DNA of 64,000 nucleotides from Salinibacillus kushneri (lineage in GTDB: Bacteria > Bacillota > Bacilli > Bacillales > Alkalibacillaceae). The stretch lies in the NCBI RefSeq assembly GCF_900111405.1, contig NZ_FOHJ01000005.1, forward strand, positions 62,001-126,000. The letters run 5' to 3'. This document shows, one piece after another, positions 44,640 to 55,005 of the stretch; position 1 is the stretch's first letter; the number at the start of each line of letters is the position of its first letter. The position numbers and the translations under genes are program-made. The notes beneath the pieces were generated by a model. The model worked only from the letters and a program-made list of their open reading frames with translations. It searched no databases and had not been told where the DNA came from.

Positions 44640-44936
44640 AGATAAAGCCCACTATTCCCGAGGGATTAATTAATGCTTAGTAGGGGAACTTCTTCGTTTT
44701 ACTTTATATAAAATGTTTTGTTTTATTTATACCGTAGCTTCATTCCCTTCCGGTAGCTCAATCCTGCATCCCAAACTTCTCGCGGTTGATTATTATACCC
44801 AGAAAAAAACCACTCAACAAATAAACTCTCCTTCAAATTCCTATGAGGTGGAAGATAATCACATTGTCTATAAAAGAGTTTAGCGAAATGAGCCGTGATA
44901 TTCTTTATCGGTTACCATTTGCTGAACTGATTGTAT

Positions 44937-45185
44937 TCATATTCTAATCCAAGTGGTAACCAGACCAACGAGAAATACCCCAGCAAAATCAACTGGTAAT
45001 ACAGGTGCAAAACCAACTAAAAATAATCCTAAAAATATATCCATTAAGGAACGACTTGAAATGTGAATTGTATTTTTATTCCACCACCATGTACTAAGAA
45101 TTCCTGCCATTACACCCCCAAAAAGAAAGGGATGCATCTTGGTATGAAACCAATTCTTCCAATAATCCAGTATACATTGCGTCAT
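44937..45185 (-). CDS. Small membrane protein of unknown function
   Basis: 82 residues with two hydrophobic segments (HPFLFGGVMAGILSTWWW and LMDIFLGLFLVGFAPVLP) and a third weaker one. The upstream ribosome site is weak and no family is recognised. Coding status is probable, not certain. Confidence 0.45.
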   Translation of the reverse strand: MTQCILDYWKNWFHTKMHPFLFGGVMAGILSTWWWNKNTIHISSRSLMDIFLGLFLVGFAPVLPVDFAGVFLVGLVTTWIRI

Positions 45186-45499
45186 TTGTCATATTATATA
45201 AAAGCTTGTCATGATAATAAAATACGCGCCCTTTGAAACTCTGCTAAAAAATGCACCCCATAAATATTTTAGTTTAACAATCCTGATTATCCCTCAATTA
45301 TATATTACTAGATAATTTTCATTTTCATCTCTTAATATTTCACAATACTATAAATTAACATAATAAGTTTAAATTCAATTAATGTTTTTGGTTATTTTAT
45401 TACGCTTCACTGTAAGTTAAATGGGCAACAAATTTAATGATAAATTACCATTAAACAACTCATATTATTTCAACGAAAAATCTAAAAAATTATTTTTCT

Positions 45500-45528
45500 T
45501 TGACATGTTTTCGTCAAGTGGGTATTAT
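45500..45528 (+). promoter_or_regulatory. SigA promoter of the YeeE-type transporter
   Basis: TTGACA (45500-45505), 17 bp, TATTAT (45523-45528). The rest of 45186-45499 shows no feature. Confidence 0.75.
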
Positions 45529-45576
45529 TATTAAAGTAAATCCAACCAAACTTATATGAAAAGGGTGTCTTTGATT

Positions 45577-46833
45577 ATGACAACTACGACTGTTCAAGCA
45601 CAAGCAAATACTAAGGAGCCTGTTCAAAAGCAACAGTCAGCATTAAATAAGCCGCAAACTCCGTTGATTATTGGCGGATTACTTGTTGGCGCGGTATTAT
45701 TAATTTATCTTATGTTTACCCAAAGCGCCGTACAATCATTACTGCTTGTTATTGGTCTGCTGCTTGGATACACTTTATTCCATGCACGCTTTGGTTTTAC
45801 TTCAGCCTTTCGCAGATTGATGTCTGTGGGTAATGGGCAAGCATTACGTGCACACATGGTTATGCTTGCTGTTGCCGTGACGTTATTTGCTCCCATTTTG
45901 GCATTTGGGTATTCCTTTTTTGGCGGTGAAGTTTCAGGCTATGTTTCACCAGTAGGCGTTAGCCTTTTTGTAGGGGCCTTTATGTTTGGAATCGGAATGC
46001 AGCTTGGCGGTGGCTGCGCATCTGGTACACTTTACGCCGTTGGTGGTGGACGCTCTGTAATGTTTATAACGCTATTATTCTTTATTGTAGGATCAACGAT
46101 AGGAGCTTATCATCTACCATTTTGGACGGAAGACTTACCAGCATTCGAACCGATTTCCTTAGCAACATCAACAGGACTTGGTTATGGAGGAGCCTGGATT
46201 CTTTCCATTGCTCTATTTGGACTTATATCATGGATTACTTTAAGGGTAGAAAAAAAGAAGCAACCACCCAAAATGCCTCCATTACCTTCAACAAAAGGTT
46301 GGAAGCGAATATTCCGTGGTTCCTGGCCACTATTTGCCGCAGCGATTGCATTAGCTGTTCTTAATGCATTAACGCTTATGACTCGTGGTGCACCATGGGG
46401 CGTTACATCTGCGTTTGCCTTATGGGGATCTAAAGTGGTTCAGTTCTTTGGCGTTGATGTGGCAAGCTGGGGGTATTGGCAAGGTGCAAACGCCTCAGCT
46501 CTTGAATCCTCCATTTTCGCTGACTCTACAACAGTATTGAACTTTGGCGTCATTCTAGGAGCTTTTCTTGCTTCAGCTGCTGGAGGACTCTTTAAATTTA
46601 CGAAACTACGATTAGGTAATGTAGTAGCATCTATAATTGGAGGATTATTATTAGGTTATGGCGCCCGCCTCGCATTCGGTTGTAACATTGGTGCTTACTT
46701 TGGTGGAATCTCCTCCTTTAGTCTTCATGGCTATGTATGGGGAATTCTAGCACTAGCAGGTACGTTTGTCGCCCTTTTTCTACGGCCATTATTTGGTCTA
46801 TCCGTGCCAAAACCGAAGGATACATTCTGTTAA
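45577..46833 (+). CDS. YeeE/YedE-family (TsuA-like) sulfur-compound transporter
   Basis: 418 residues, many membrane helices, two related halves. Each half carries the family Cys/Gly motif: GGGCASGTLYAVGGG in the first and FGCNIGAYFGGIS in the second. In TsuA these cysteines pass thiosulfate through the membrane. The substrate here may be thiosulfate or a similar sulfur species. The start at 45577 follows AAAGGGTG; an upstream ATG at 45556 has no ribosome site. Own promoter and terminator. The rhodanese gene at 1372 may be functionally related but is distant. Confidence 0.85.
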   Translation: MTTTTVQAQANTKEPVQKQQSALNKPQTPLIIGGLLVGAVLLIYLMFTQSAVQSLLLVIGLLLGYTLFHARFGFTSAFRRLMSVGNGQALRAHMVMLAVAVTLFAPILAFGYSFFGGEVSGYVSPVGVSLFVGAFMFGIGMQLGGGCASGTLYAVGGGRSVMFITLLFFIVGSTIGAYHLPFWTEDLPAFEPISLATSTGLGYGGAWILSIALFGLISWITLRVEKKKQPPKMPPLPSTKGWKRIFRGSWPLFAAAIALAVLNALTLMTRGAPWGVTSAFALWGSKVVQFFGVDVASWGYWQGANASALESSIFADSTTVLNFGVILGAFLASAAGGLFKFTKLRLGNVVASIIGGLLLGYGARLAFGCNIGAYFGGISSFSLHGYVWGILALAGTFVALFLRPLFGLSVPKPKDTFC

Positions 46834-46850
46834 CAAAAAGATAATGGATA

Positions 46851-46881
46851 AAAATCACCATGTGAAGAACATGGTGATTTT
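46851..46881 (+). terminator. Intrinsic terminator
   Basis: AAAATCACCATGT pairs with ACATGGTGATTTT around a short loop, followed by T residues. Confidence 0.88.
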
Positions 46882-46966
46882 TTCTGTTTGCTATAGATTA
46901 AGACCTAATTCCCTATAACCTTATGAAAATTACGCAAAACGTCTTAGTTAAAAAGAATTACATATT

Positions 46967-47004
46967 TTTACAATTGTTCACTATCATTTAACATCTCTTT
47001 AATA
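46967..47004 (+). promoter_or_regulatory. Pho box (PhoP-binding direct repeats)
   Basis: TTTACA (46967), TTCACT (46977), TTAACA (46988) and TTAATA (46999) are spaced by about 11 bp, matching the TT(A/T/C)ACA repeats bound by Bacillus PhoP upstream of phosphatase genes. It implies induction by phosphate starvation. Confidence 0.65.
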
Positions 47005-47059
47005 TCAATCTATTAAACTACAAGTGTAGTAAGAAATAGGATAGAAAGGAGATGTTGTA

Positions 47060-48409
47060 ATGCTAAAGAAGTTTGGGGTTGTGGTGTTAAGTACTGGACT
47101 TGTTTTCTCCGGCTTAAATGCAGGTAGCTCTATTGATGCTGCCAAACCAACTAATCCTGGAAATGGCAATGGGAACGGGCATAAGGGAAAAGTAGAAAAT
47201 ATCATATTTATGATTCCGGATGGCTTTAGCTCAAATTATGCTTCGAACTATCGCATTTACAAGGGGGAAGATGCAGTCTGGGATCAGCATCTAAAAGGAA
47301 TGTTTACAACCTCTTCTGCTAATTCTGATGTTACGGACTCAGCAGCAGCAGGGACCGCTATGGCAACTGGTAAAAAGACCAATAACGGTGTAATTGGACT
47401 TGGCCCAGAAGGAAACACGCTTGAAACCATCCTTGAATCTTCTGAAAAAGTCGGGAAATCATCAGGTCTCGTTGCCACGTCCACCATCACCCATGCAACA
47501 CCTGCTTCATTTGCTACACACGTGAAGGATCGAAACAACGAAACAGAAATTTCCAGACAGCTTATTGATAGTAAAGTAGATGTCTTACTTGGAGGCGGTA
47601 AAGATAATTTCTTACCTGCATCCGAGGGTGGAAATCAGGAATCTCTTCATTTAATTGAAAAAGCTAAAGAAAAAGGGTTCGAATTTGTTGAGAACCGAAA
47701 CGAGCTCCATCAATATCAGAATCATCGGGTAGAAGAAGGTGATAAACTACTCGGTTTATTTGCAGATGATGCCCTATCACCTGAATTACATCGTGAAGAA
47801 ACAAGTGAACCCAGCCTATCCTCTATGACAAAAACAGCCATTGATGTATTAGAAGAAGATAAAGATGGATTTTTCCTTATGGTTGAGGGTAGTCAAATTG
47901 ACTGGGCTGGACATGCGAATGATGCGGCATGGGCCATGTCTGATGTTCAAGCTTTTGAAGCGGCTGTTGAAGAGGCTATTGAATTTGCCAAAAAGGATGG
48001 AAAAACCTTAGTTGTTGTCGCCGCCGATCATGATACTGGTGGCATCACTACAGGCGCAAATGACTCACTGGATTTAAATGCCGGAGTGCTGCAAAAGGTT
48101 ACTGCGACTGGTGAGTATATGGCTTCACAAATCAATGAAGAACGGTCAAACATTGACAAGGTTATCCAGACTTATACAGGTTTTGAATTAAAGGAAAATG
48201 AGATTCAAACCATTGCAAAGGCTGATGATATCACACATGCAATCAATACAGTTATCAGTCAACGTGCTCATATTGGTTGGACAAGTACGAATCATACTGG
48301 AGCAGATATACCCGTTTATGCGTTCGGGCCACAGTCGAATCGTTTTACAGGCTTCCATGACAATACAGATTTACCCGACATTATGAAAGATGCATTACAT
48401 CTCAAATAA
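47060..48409 (+). CDS. Secreted alkaline phosphatase
   Basis: 449 residues with a signal peptide (1-27), a Gly/Asn-rich linker, and the PhoA-type catalytic domain. Motifs: metal-binding D54 in IFMIPDGF, nucleophile S94 in DVTDSAAAGTA, EGSQIDWAGHAND, AADHDTGG and the late HTG of NHTGAD. It hydrolyses phosphomonoesters outside the cell to supply phosphate. A Pho box lies upstream. The ribosome site AAAGGAG is strong. It is close to Bacillus PhoA/PhoB enzymes. Confidence 0.92.
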   Translation: MLKKFGVVVLSTGLVFSGLNAGSSIDAAKPTNPGNGNGNGHKGKVENIIFMIPDGFSSNYASNYRIYKGEDAVWDQHLKGMFTTSSANSDVTDSAAAGTAMATGKKTNNGVIGLGPEGNTLETILESSEKVGKSSGLVATSTITHATPASFATHVKDRNNETEISRQLIDSKVDVLLGGGKDNFLPASEGGNQESLHLIEKAKEKGFEFVENRNELHQYQNHRVEEGDKLLGLFADDALSPELHREETSEPSLSSMTKTAIDVLEEDKDGFFLMVEGSQIDWAGHANDAAWAMSDVQAFEAAVEEAIEFAKKDGKTLVVVAADHDTGGITTGANDSLDLNAGVLQKVTATGEYMASQINEERSNIDKVIQTYTGFELKENEIQTIAKADDITHAINTVISQRAHIGWTSTNHTGADIPVYAFGPQSNRFTGFHDNTDLPDIMKDALHLK

Positions 48410-48432
48410 ACCAATTCCCGAAAACTTCGTTT

Positions 48433-48469
48433 AAACCCCCGGTTTTCCAACAAACCGGGGGTTTTTTTC
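48433..48469 (+). terminator. Intrinsic terminator of the phosphatase gene
   Basis: AAACCCCCGGTTT-type stem with AAACCGGGGG, then a run of seven T. Confidence 0.9.
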
Positions 48470-48622
48470 TCACCAAATAGCCTTATTAAAAGAATGAACT
48501 CCTGCACGTAATAGAAACCTAAACATATGTTTTGACATCTGTACGAGTTTCATCTATATTTTCATAGAATCCCGAGTAAATATATATGAATAAACTATTA
48601 TTTTTAGAAAGGAGTATGAACC

Positions 48623-49858
48623 ATGAAAGCCATTTGGAAGGGATATTTAGATACATCTCTCATTTTAAAAATTACCATTGCACTTATATCGGGTATTATT
48701 GTTGGATTTATCTTGGGTCCTGATGCTTCCGTTCTATCCCCATTAGGAGACCTTTTGCTTCGTTTGCTTAAATTTCTGATTATCCCGCTCATTTTGTTCA
48801 CCCTTATTGTCGGGGTTAACCAGACAAATATACGTGAATTAGGAAGAATGGGAGGAAAAGTCTTTCTTTATTATGTAATCACTTCAGCATTTGCAATTGC
48901 TGTAGGTTTAGCTGTCGCAAGTATCTTTAATCCTGGAACCGGAATGACTCTTCCAAACGAAGAATATGAGGTGCCAGAGAATCCCGGATTTATCAGTGTG
49001 TTATTAAATATTGTTCCAGAAAACATTGTAACAGCATTTAGTGAGCTAAACTTACTTGGAATCATTTTCACAGCACTCGTCTTTGGAATCGCCATCTCTT
49101 ATCTACGATCATCAGAAGAATACAATGAGTTAGGCGAGCATGTCTACAAAGTCGTGAATGGATTGAATGAAGCAACCTTATCGATTATGAAAGGGATATT
49201 ACAATATGTTCCGGTTGGTATTTTCGCCATTATTGCTGAAACAGTAGGAAATCAAGGGATAGACACAATTGAATCATTAGGAAGCATGGTAGCGGTTCTT
49301 TATATTGCTTTATTTGCAATGCTTGTTATTTATATGATTATGATGCTACTATTTAAAGTTCGTCCTGGTGAATTTTTTGAACAAGCTCGTACACCTATAA
49401 TCACAGCCTTTGTAACCCAAAGCAGTTCAGGGACCTTACCCATTACCCTAAATGCCGCTAAAAACCTGGGATTTTCTAAAAGTTTATACGGATTTAGTCT
49501 GCCATTTGGTGCTACGATTAATATGGATGGAGCAGCGATTCGAATCGCCATTTCTACCGTATTTGCTGCGAATGTAATGGGGCAGTCCTTAAGCTTTCCG
49601 GATATGCTTCAAATTGTATTAATTGGTACATTAGTATCTATCGGTACAGCTGGTGTACCTGGCGCGGGTATTGTTATGATTGCAACTGTATTTGCTCATT
49701 TTGGTTTATCCATGGAAGCTGTAGCCCTATTAACAGCTATTGACGCACTTGTTGGAATGGGATGTACAGCTCTAAATGTCACAGGAGATTTAGTAGGAAC
49801 GTCCATTATTAATAAGACAGAACATAAGGTGGAAGATGCTGTACCTGAAAAATCATAA
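48623..49858 (+). CDS. Dicarboxylate/amino acid:cation symporter (DAACS)
   Basis: 411 residues, eight helices and two re-entrant loops of the GltP/GltT/DctA family. Diagnostic motifs are TQSSSGTLP in hairpin 1 and NMDGAAIR in helix 7. The family imports glutamate, aspartate or C4-dicarboxylates with Na+ or H+. The second half of the glutamate signature is not decisive. AAAGGAG before ATG. Monocistronic. Confidence 0.9.
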   Translation: MKAIWKGYLDTSLILKITIALISGIIVGFILGPDASVLSPLGDLLLRLLKFLIIPLILFTLIVGVNQTNIRELGRMGGKVFLYYVITSAFAIAVGLAVASIFNPGTGMTLPNEEYEVPENPGFISVLLNIVPENIVTAFSELNLLGIIFTALVFGIAISYLRSSEEYNELGEHVYKVVNGLNEATLSIMKGILQYVPVGIFAIIAETVGNQGIDTIESLGSMVAVLYIALFAMLVIYMIMMLLFKVRPGEFFEQARTPIITAFVTQSSSGTLPITLNAAKNLGFSKSLYGFSLPFGATINMDGAAIRIAISTVFAANVMGQSLSFPDMLQIVLIGTLVSIGTAGVPGAGIVMIATVFAHFGLSMEAVALLTAIDALVGMGCTALNVTGDLVGTSIINKTEHKVEDAVPEKS

Positions 49859-49885
49859 TTCACCCTGTTTTTTAATCAATAAAAA

Positions 49886-49925
49886 AACGCTATTTTTCTA
49901 CTCAAATGAGATAGGAAATAGCGTT
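49886..49925 (+). terminator. Terminator of the symporter gene
   Basis: AACGCTATTT pairs with AAATAGCGTT, followed by C and a T run. Confidence 0.75.
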
Positions 49926-50116
49926 CTTTTTATTGGTTTTGGAAAAGATATTATAAACCAGTTAATGGTTCACACCTCAAAGCTACATTCATTGCCCTCA
50001 CCCTTTTCCGAGACATCTTCAATCCAGGTTGCAGGATAACAATTCGGCGTTTTATCATAACAGCATAAGCCCTCATTCTGTTAACCCCTTTTTTACTTCA
50101 TCATTCTACAGAATGC

Positions 50117-50830
50117 TTACTTTTGACACGATCTAATAAAATCAACAAATAACGTAAACTGATTATCATCCTTTTGATAATTAAATTCTGGATGCCATTG
50201 AACCGCTAAAACATACTTTTGCTCTGGCATATAAGCCGCTTCAATTAATTCATCCTCTGCTTGTGCCATTGGTACTAATTTTGGTGATAGTTGTTTAATT
50301 CCCTGATGATGAAGGCTATTTACGAAAATCGATTCCCTATGTAACATGTCAAAAAGTCTACTATCCTTTTTTATATCAACTCTATGAACCGCCCTATCAT
50401 ATGGTGGTCTTTGTTTATGTTTAACTTGCTTTTCATTTTTCATCTGTGTTGGGATATCCTGATAAAGAGTACCTCCCAGCATTACATTAAACAATTGAAG
50501 TCCACGGCAAATTCCAAGTGCAGGTTTATCTAATTCTAATACCCGTTTAAAAAGGATTTCCTCCATGATATCCCGATTTGTACAAATGATACCAGATTCC
50601 TTTCCGACTTTCTCACCATACATTTCAGGATTTATATCATGACCTCCTGTAAATAAAAATCCGTCAAACTGATTGGCCAGACTCAAAATGATATTTTCAT
50701 CTGTTGTTAACGGCAACATTACAGGGGCTCCACCTGCATCTTCTATCCCCTTCATATAACCTGGAAGCATCCAGTAACTTTCCTTAGCCTCATCATATAA
50801 TGGCAATACTCCGATCAATGGTTGTGTCAT
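50117..50830 (-). CDS. Class I glutamine amidotransferase-like hydrolase (PuuD type)
   Basis: 237 residues of peptidase family C26. Nucleophile Cys in ALGICRGLQ, His/Glu in VQWHPEFN, and the family LFTGGHDINPEMYGE. PuuD-type enzymes hydrolyse gamma-glutamyl bonds, e.g. gamma-glutamyl-GABA. No polyamine genes are adjacent, so the substrate is open. Confidence 0.87.
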   Translation of the reverse strand: MTQPLIGVLPLYDEAKESYWMLPGYMKGIEDAGGAPVMLPLTTDENIILSLANQFDGFLFTGGHDINPEMYGEKVGKESGIICTNRDIMEEILFKRVLELDKPALGICRGLQLFNVMLGGTLYQDIPTQMKNEKQVKHKQRPPYDRAVHRVDIKKDSRLFDMLHRESIFVNSLHHQGIKQLSPKLVPMAQAEDELIEAAYMPEQKYVLAVQWHPEFNYQKDDNQFTLFVDFIRSCQK

Positions 50831-51138
50831 TTTTAGACTCTCCCTGCATCAAAGACTTTTTACGGTTTATAAAAATGAATGTAAATACTTCTTTCATTTT
50901 AGGGTTGAATACTCTCTTATTCAACAGAAACCGCCTACTTTACGGATAAGAAGATTAAACTTCGATAACATAGTCAGAATTATGCTTTTTACATTTCACT
51001 CCCGTTACAACCATATATCTTAGTTAAACCTACAAAAATACCCCTCCTCTTTTTCCGTTTTCTGTACAATTATACATTAATATCCTCACCACTATATAAT
51101 ACAATGAAAGTAATACGAATAAATAAAGGGGTCTTTCT
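50831..51138. other. Divergent promoter region
   Basis: Contains a TATAAT near 51095 for the glcDF operon; the matching -35 is weak. Nothing else was recognised. Confidence 0.45.
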
Positions 51139-52560
51139 ATGTTACCAGATGAGGTTAAGGAGCAAATAATCGAAATTGTGGGAGAACAGGACTTCCAGGA
51201 CTCCTACACCAATAAGCTCGTCTACTCCTATGATGCTACTCCACAATTTCAAGCCATGCCCGATGCTATTGTAGCTCCACACAATACCGAACAGATTGCG
51301 CAAATTGTAAAAGTATGTAATCGCTTTAAAATCCCCATTGTCCCCAGAGGTTCAGGAACCAATCTTAGTGCTGGCACAACACCTTTAGAAGGTGGTGTTG
51401 TGCTGTTATTTAAGCATATGGATAAAATTCTTGAAATTGATGAAGAAAATTTAACGATTACAACCCAGCCAGGTGTAATCACACAGGAAATCATCAATCA
51501 AGTAGAAGAAAGAGGCCTTTTTTACCCACCTGATCCTGGTTCTTTAAACATTTCGCAAATCGGTGGAAATATCAATGAAAACTCCGGGGGACTACGGGGA
51601 TTGAAATATGGAGTTACCCGTGATTACGTTTTGGGATTAGAAGCTGTCCTTCCGAATGGAGAAATCCTGCATACGGGCGGGAAATTGGCCAAAGATGTGG
51701 CAGGATACGATTTAACCCGACTACTGGTAGGGTCTGAGGGTACGCTTGGTATTATTACAGAAGCGACTTTAAAACTCCTTCCTTTACCGCCAGCAAAAAA
51801 GACAGCCCTCACTTTATTTGAAGACATTCATATGGCAGCTAAGGCTGTATCGGATATTATCGCTCACAAAATCATCCCTGCTACCCTGGAATTTCTGGAT
51901 CAGCCTACGATTAAAGTTGTGGAGGAGTTCTCTAAAGTTGGATTACCAACGCACGCTAAAGCTGTTTTACTCATTGAACAAGATGGGGACTCGCACAAAG
52001 TCGAACAAGACATCAAATCCATCTCAACTATTTGTAAACAAAATGAGGCCTTTGAAGTACATGTTGCCCAAACAAAAGAAGAGGCTGAGGCACTCACCAC
52101 AGCAAGACGGGCTGCCTTATCTGCCCTTTCCCGTTTAAAACCTACTACCATCTTAGAGGATGCCACCGTTCCCAGATCTGAAATTGCCAATATGGTCAAA
52201 GCCATTAATAACATCGCAGAAAAATATGAGCTAGATATCTGTACGTTTGGTCATGCGGGTGATGGAAATTTACATCCCACCTTCCTAACCGATGTACGCA
52301 ACAAAGAAGAAATTGAACGAGTCGAAAAAGCTTTTGAAGAGATTTTTATTACAGCTGTAGAATTAGGCGGGACGATTACCGGAGAACATGGAGTTGGCGC
52401 TATGAAATCCCCGTATCTGCACCTGAAATTAGGTGAAGCAGGAATCAATACAATGAAACAACTGAAACTCGCCCTTGATCCCAACCAAATTATGAATCCT
52501 GGCAAGATGTTCGCTAAATCCAATCGAAAAAAAGTGGTGATAAAACATGAATACGCATGA
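51139..52560 (+). CDS. glcD: Glycolate oxidase, FAD subunit GlcD
   Basis: 473 residues of the VAO/PCMH flavoprotein family. The FAD-binding loop is PRGSGTNLSAG, followed by PPDPGSLNISQIGGNINENS and the C-terminal FAD-oxidase cap with FGHAGDGNLHPT and GEHGVGAMKSPYL. It oxidises glycolate (or D-lactate) to the 2-oxo acid, passing electrons to the Fe-S partner. The stop overlaps the start of glcF by 14 bp, so the two are coupled. As in B. subtilis there is no separate glcE. Confidence 0.92.
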   Translation: MLPDEVKEQIIEIVGEQDFQDSYTNKLVYSYDATPQFQAMPDAIVAPHNTEQIAQIVKVCNRFKIPIVPRGSGTNLSAGTTPLEGGVVLLFKHMDKILEIDEENLTITTQPGVITQEIINQVEERGLFYPPDPGSLNISQIGGNINENSGGLRGLKYGVTRDYVLGLEAVLPNGEILHTGGKLAKDVAGYDLTRLLVGSEGTLGIITEATLKLLPLPPAKKTALTLFEDIHMAAKAVSDIIAHKIIPATLEFLDQPTIKVVEEFSKVGLPTHAKAVLLIEQDGDSHKVEQDIKSISTICKQNEAFEVHVAQTKEEAEALTTARRAALSALSRLKPTTILEDATVPRSEIANMVKAINNIAEKYELDICTFGHAGDGNLHPTFLTDVRNKEEIERVEKAFEEIFITAVELGGTITGEHGVGAMKSPYLHLKLGEAGINTMKQLKLALDPNQIMNPGKMFAKSNRKKVVIKHEYA

Positions 52561-53887
52561 GAAAGCTAGAATTCAAGAGGAATTTCAACAAAGAATGGAC
52601 TATGATGAGTTACTCAACTGCATGAGATGCGGATTTTGTCTGCCGAGCTGTCCTACCTATCTAGAAACCGGAAAAGATGAAGCCCACTCTCCCAGAGGAC
52701 GAATTGCTCTGATGAAAGGAGTTGTGGATGGGAATATAGAGCCAGATGAAGAAGTTAAGAAATCACTGGATATGTGTCTTGGCTGCCGCGCCTGCGAACC
52801 CGTATGTCCATCTGGGGTCAACTACGGACACTTACTGGAAGAGGCACGGGACATCATTTACCAAAACCAAAAAACACCATTCTTCCAAAAAATAATAAGA
52901 AAAATAGCCTTCAAAGGCTTGTTCCCTAAACCCAAACGATTAAGAAGATTAACAAGCCTATTACGATTCTACCAAAAGTCAAAATTACAAAAAATCGTAC
53001 GAACGCTGAAATTAACTAAAATTCTTCCATCTACATATCGGCTTATGGAAAAAGTACTGCCCGTTGTGCCCAAAATGAAAGAAGCGGAAAAGCGACAGAA
53101 AGTTCTCGAGCCGTTCTCGAAGAAAAAGAAGCGTGTGGCTTTTTTTACAGGCTGCTTAATGGACTCGATGTTTTTATCAACCAATCAATCTACTATTAAA
53201 CTTTTACAATATGCAGGATGTGAAGTAGTTATACCGGATAATCAGATCTGCTGCGGGGCACTCCATGGACATAGTGGAGAAAAAGAGCAGGCCAAAGAGA
53301 TGGCGAAGAAAAATATAGAAGCCTTTGAGAATCTGAATGTCGATTATATCATCACTAATGCTGGTGGATGCGGGGCATTTCTTAACGATTATCACCATCT
53401 TCTAAAAGATGAAGAGGAGTGGACCGAACGAGCTACATCCTTTGACCAAAAAATCAAGGATATTTCAAGTCTATTAGTAGAATTGAATTTTCATAAACAG
53501 TCTTTAAAACTCCCCTATCAAATTGTGACCTATCAAGACTCCTGTCATTTAAAGAATGGTCAGCAGACATTTATGGAACCAAGGCAATTACTTGATTCGG
53601 TTCAGGGAACGGATTATGTGGAAATGAAAGATGCCAGCCGTTGCTGTGGTTCAGCCGGGATCTATAACCTTGTACAAACTGAAATGTCCATGAAAATATT
53701 AGATTATAAGATGAAGCAGACACGTGCCACGCATGCGAATGTAATCGTCACGGCAAATCCTGGATGTCTTTTACAAATGAAAATGGGCATAGAAAAAGAA
53801 GGATTAGCCGATAAAATGCGAGCAGTCCATATCGTTGATTATTTAGTAGAAGCCTATGAATATAGCAAAAATGAAAGAGTAAGTTAA
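52547..53887 (+). CDS. glcF: Glycolate oxidase, iron-sulfur subunit GlcF
   Basis: 446 residues. Two 4Fe-4S motifs: C25xxC28xxC31xxxC35P and C77xxC80xxC83xxxC87P. Two CCG domains follow (CCGALHGHSG and RCCGSAGIYN with matching CHL/GCG segments), characteristic of GlcF and heterodisulfide-reductase-like subunits. It takes electrons from GlcD and feeds the membrane quinone pool. Its end overlaps the convergent regulator gene by 4 bp. Confidence 0.92.
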   Translation: MNTHEKARIQEEFQQRMDYDELLNCMRCGFCLPSCPTYLETGKDEAHSPRGRIALMKGVVDGNIEPDEEVKKSLDMCLGCRACEPVCPSGVNYGHLLEEARDIIYQNQKTPFFQKIIRKIAFKGLFPKPKRLRRLTSLLRFYQKSKLQKIVRTLKLTKILPSTYRLMEKVLPVVPKMKEAEKRQKVLEPFSKKKKRVAFFTGCLMDSMFLSTNQSTIKLLQYAGCEVVIPDNQICCGALHGHSGEKEQAKEMAKKNIEAFENLNVDYIITNAGGCGAFLNDYHHLLKDEEEWTERATSFDQKIKDISSLLVELNFHKQSLKLPYQIVTYQDSCHLKNGQQTFMEPRQLLDSVQGTDYVEMKDASRCCGSAGIYNLVQTEMSMKILDYKMKQTRATHANVIVTANPGCLLQMKMGIEKEGLADKMRAVHIVDYLVEAYEYSKNERVS

Positions 53888-55005
53888 ATATTTCCAATTA
53901 TATGAAGGGCCACATAAAACAATGTGGCTCCTTCTGTATTTTTCGGGTCGAGTCCGGTAAGCTCAGTAATTTGTTTGAGTCGATAATGTAGGGTATTGGC
54001 GTGTATGTGTAAAGATTTAGAGGTTTCTTTAATCGATTGTTTTTGGAGTAAATAAGCCGATAAAGTATCCAGCAATTCTTCGTTATGTAAGATACTCTGT
54101 AGTGTTCGGTTCACAAATTCTTCTTTCGTTTTCTCGCAAACCTCAGCAAGAACAATATCTAATAGCAAATCTTCATAAAACAAAATCTCCCCAGCACCCC
54201 TTGCAGCCTGTAACGCCTTCTCTGCCTCCAAATATACCTGGTTGATGTATAACTTGGCTACTGACTTGCTAACGCCAAAGGAGAGGTTACAATGGTAATG
54301 GTTTAAAAAATAGCGTCGCCATCGATCAAGCTGATAAGTTAAAAATTCCTTACCTACTTCGGATGATTTGTTTTTAATCAACAAAAATCGTTTTTTTCCC
54401 CAGCGAATGAGAAAATCCGCTCCCCCATTCGGAAATTGACTCTGAAACCAATTCATTACATTTGATTCCATTTGTGGCTCGGGAATCTCCTTATCCGTAT
54501 GAACCTGAAGCAATATACATAAATAAGGAGTTCCAATAGATATCCCCAGCATTTGCCCTCTATGAATGAAGTCTTCATCGACTTCATTAGCAAATATCCA
54601 TTCATAAAAAAATGCTTCAAGCCCTCTCTGCTCCCATTCTCTTTGCTCTAAATGATAAGACTCCTGAATAATTAATTCCGTCATTTTGCGAAGCAGGTCT
54701 GCATAAGGTTCCACTTCCCTTGGGTCGCCTGTAATGCCAATAACCCCAATGACCGTATGATCAAACTTTATCGGTAGATTTATCCCAGCTTTTACACCCT
54801 TTAAGTCTTTTACACGCTCAGGTGTGATATATAGTTTTTCCCCCTTCCTCACCACATTCCTTGCTCCTTCATGAAAGTTTCCAATACGATCTGCATCGGT
54901 TGAGGCGACAATGGTTCCACTTTCATCCGCCACAATTAAATGTTCATTCAGAATAACACTGACTTCATGAATAATTTTATTGGCAAGCTCGGGCAGAAGC
55001 TGCAT
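53884..55005 (-). CDS. CdaR-family transcriptional regulator
   Basis: 373 residues: N-terminal sugar-diacid recognition domain (about 1-130, VIGVIGITGDPREVEPYADL), a GGDEF-like middle part, and a C-terminal PucR-type helix-turn-helix (SLHIHANTLHYRLKQITELT). Such regulators sense hydroxy acids such as glycerate or glycolate. It faces glcDF, the same arrangement as ysfB with glcD-glcF in B. subtilis, so it probably activates that operon. Ribosome site GGAGGTG. Confidence 0.88.
   Translation of the reverse strand: MQLLPELANKIIHEVSVILNEHLIVADESGTIVASTDADRIGNFHEGARNVVRKGEKLYITPERVKDLKGVKAGINLPIKFDHTVIGVIGITGDPREVEPYADLLRKMTELIIQESYHLEQREWEQRGLEAFFYEWIFANEVDEDFIHRGQMLGISIGTPYLCILLQVHTDKEIPEPQMESNVMNWFQSQFPNGGADFLIRWGKKRFLLIKNKSSEVGKEFLTYQLDRWRRYFLNHYHCNLSFGVSKSVAKLYINQVYLEAEKALQAARGAGEILFYEDLLLDIVLAEVCEKTKEEFVNRTLQSILHNEELLDTLSAYLLQKQSIKETSKSLHIHANTLHYRLKQITELTGLDPKNTEGATLFYVALHIIGNI

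Noticed and set aside
44860-44945. MerR-like N-terminus (SIKEFSEMS)
   Set aside because: Only about 27 codons and no DNA-binding helix after it; too weak to list as a gene.
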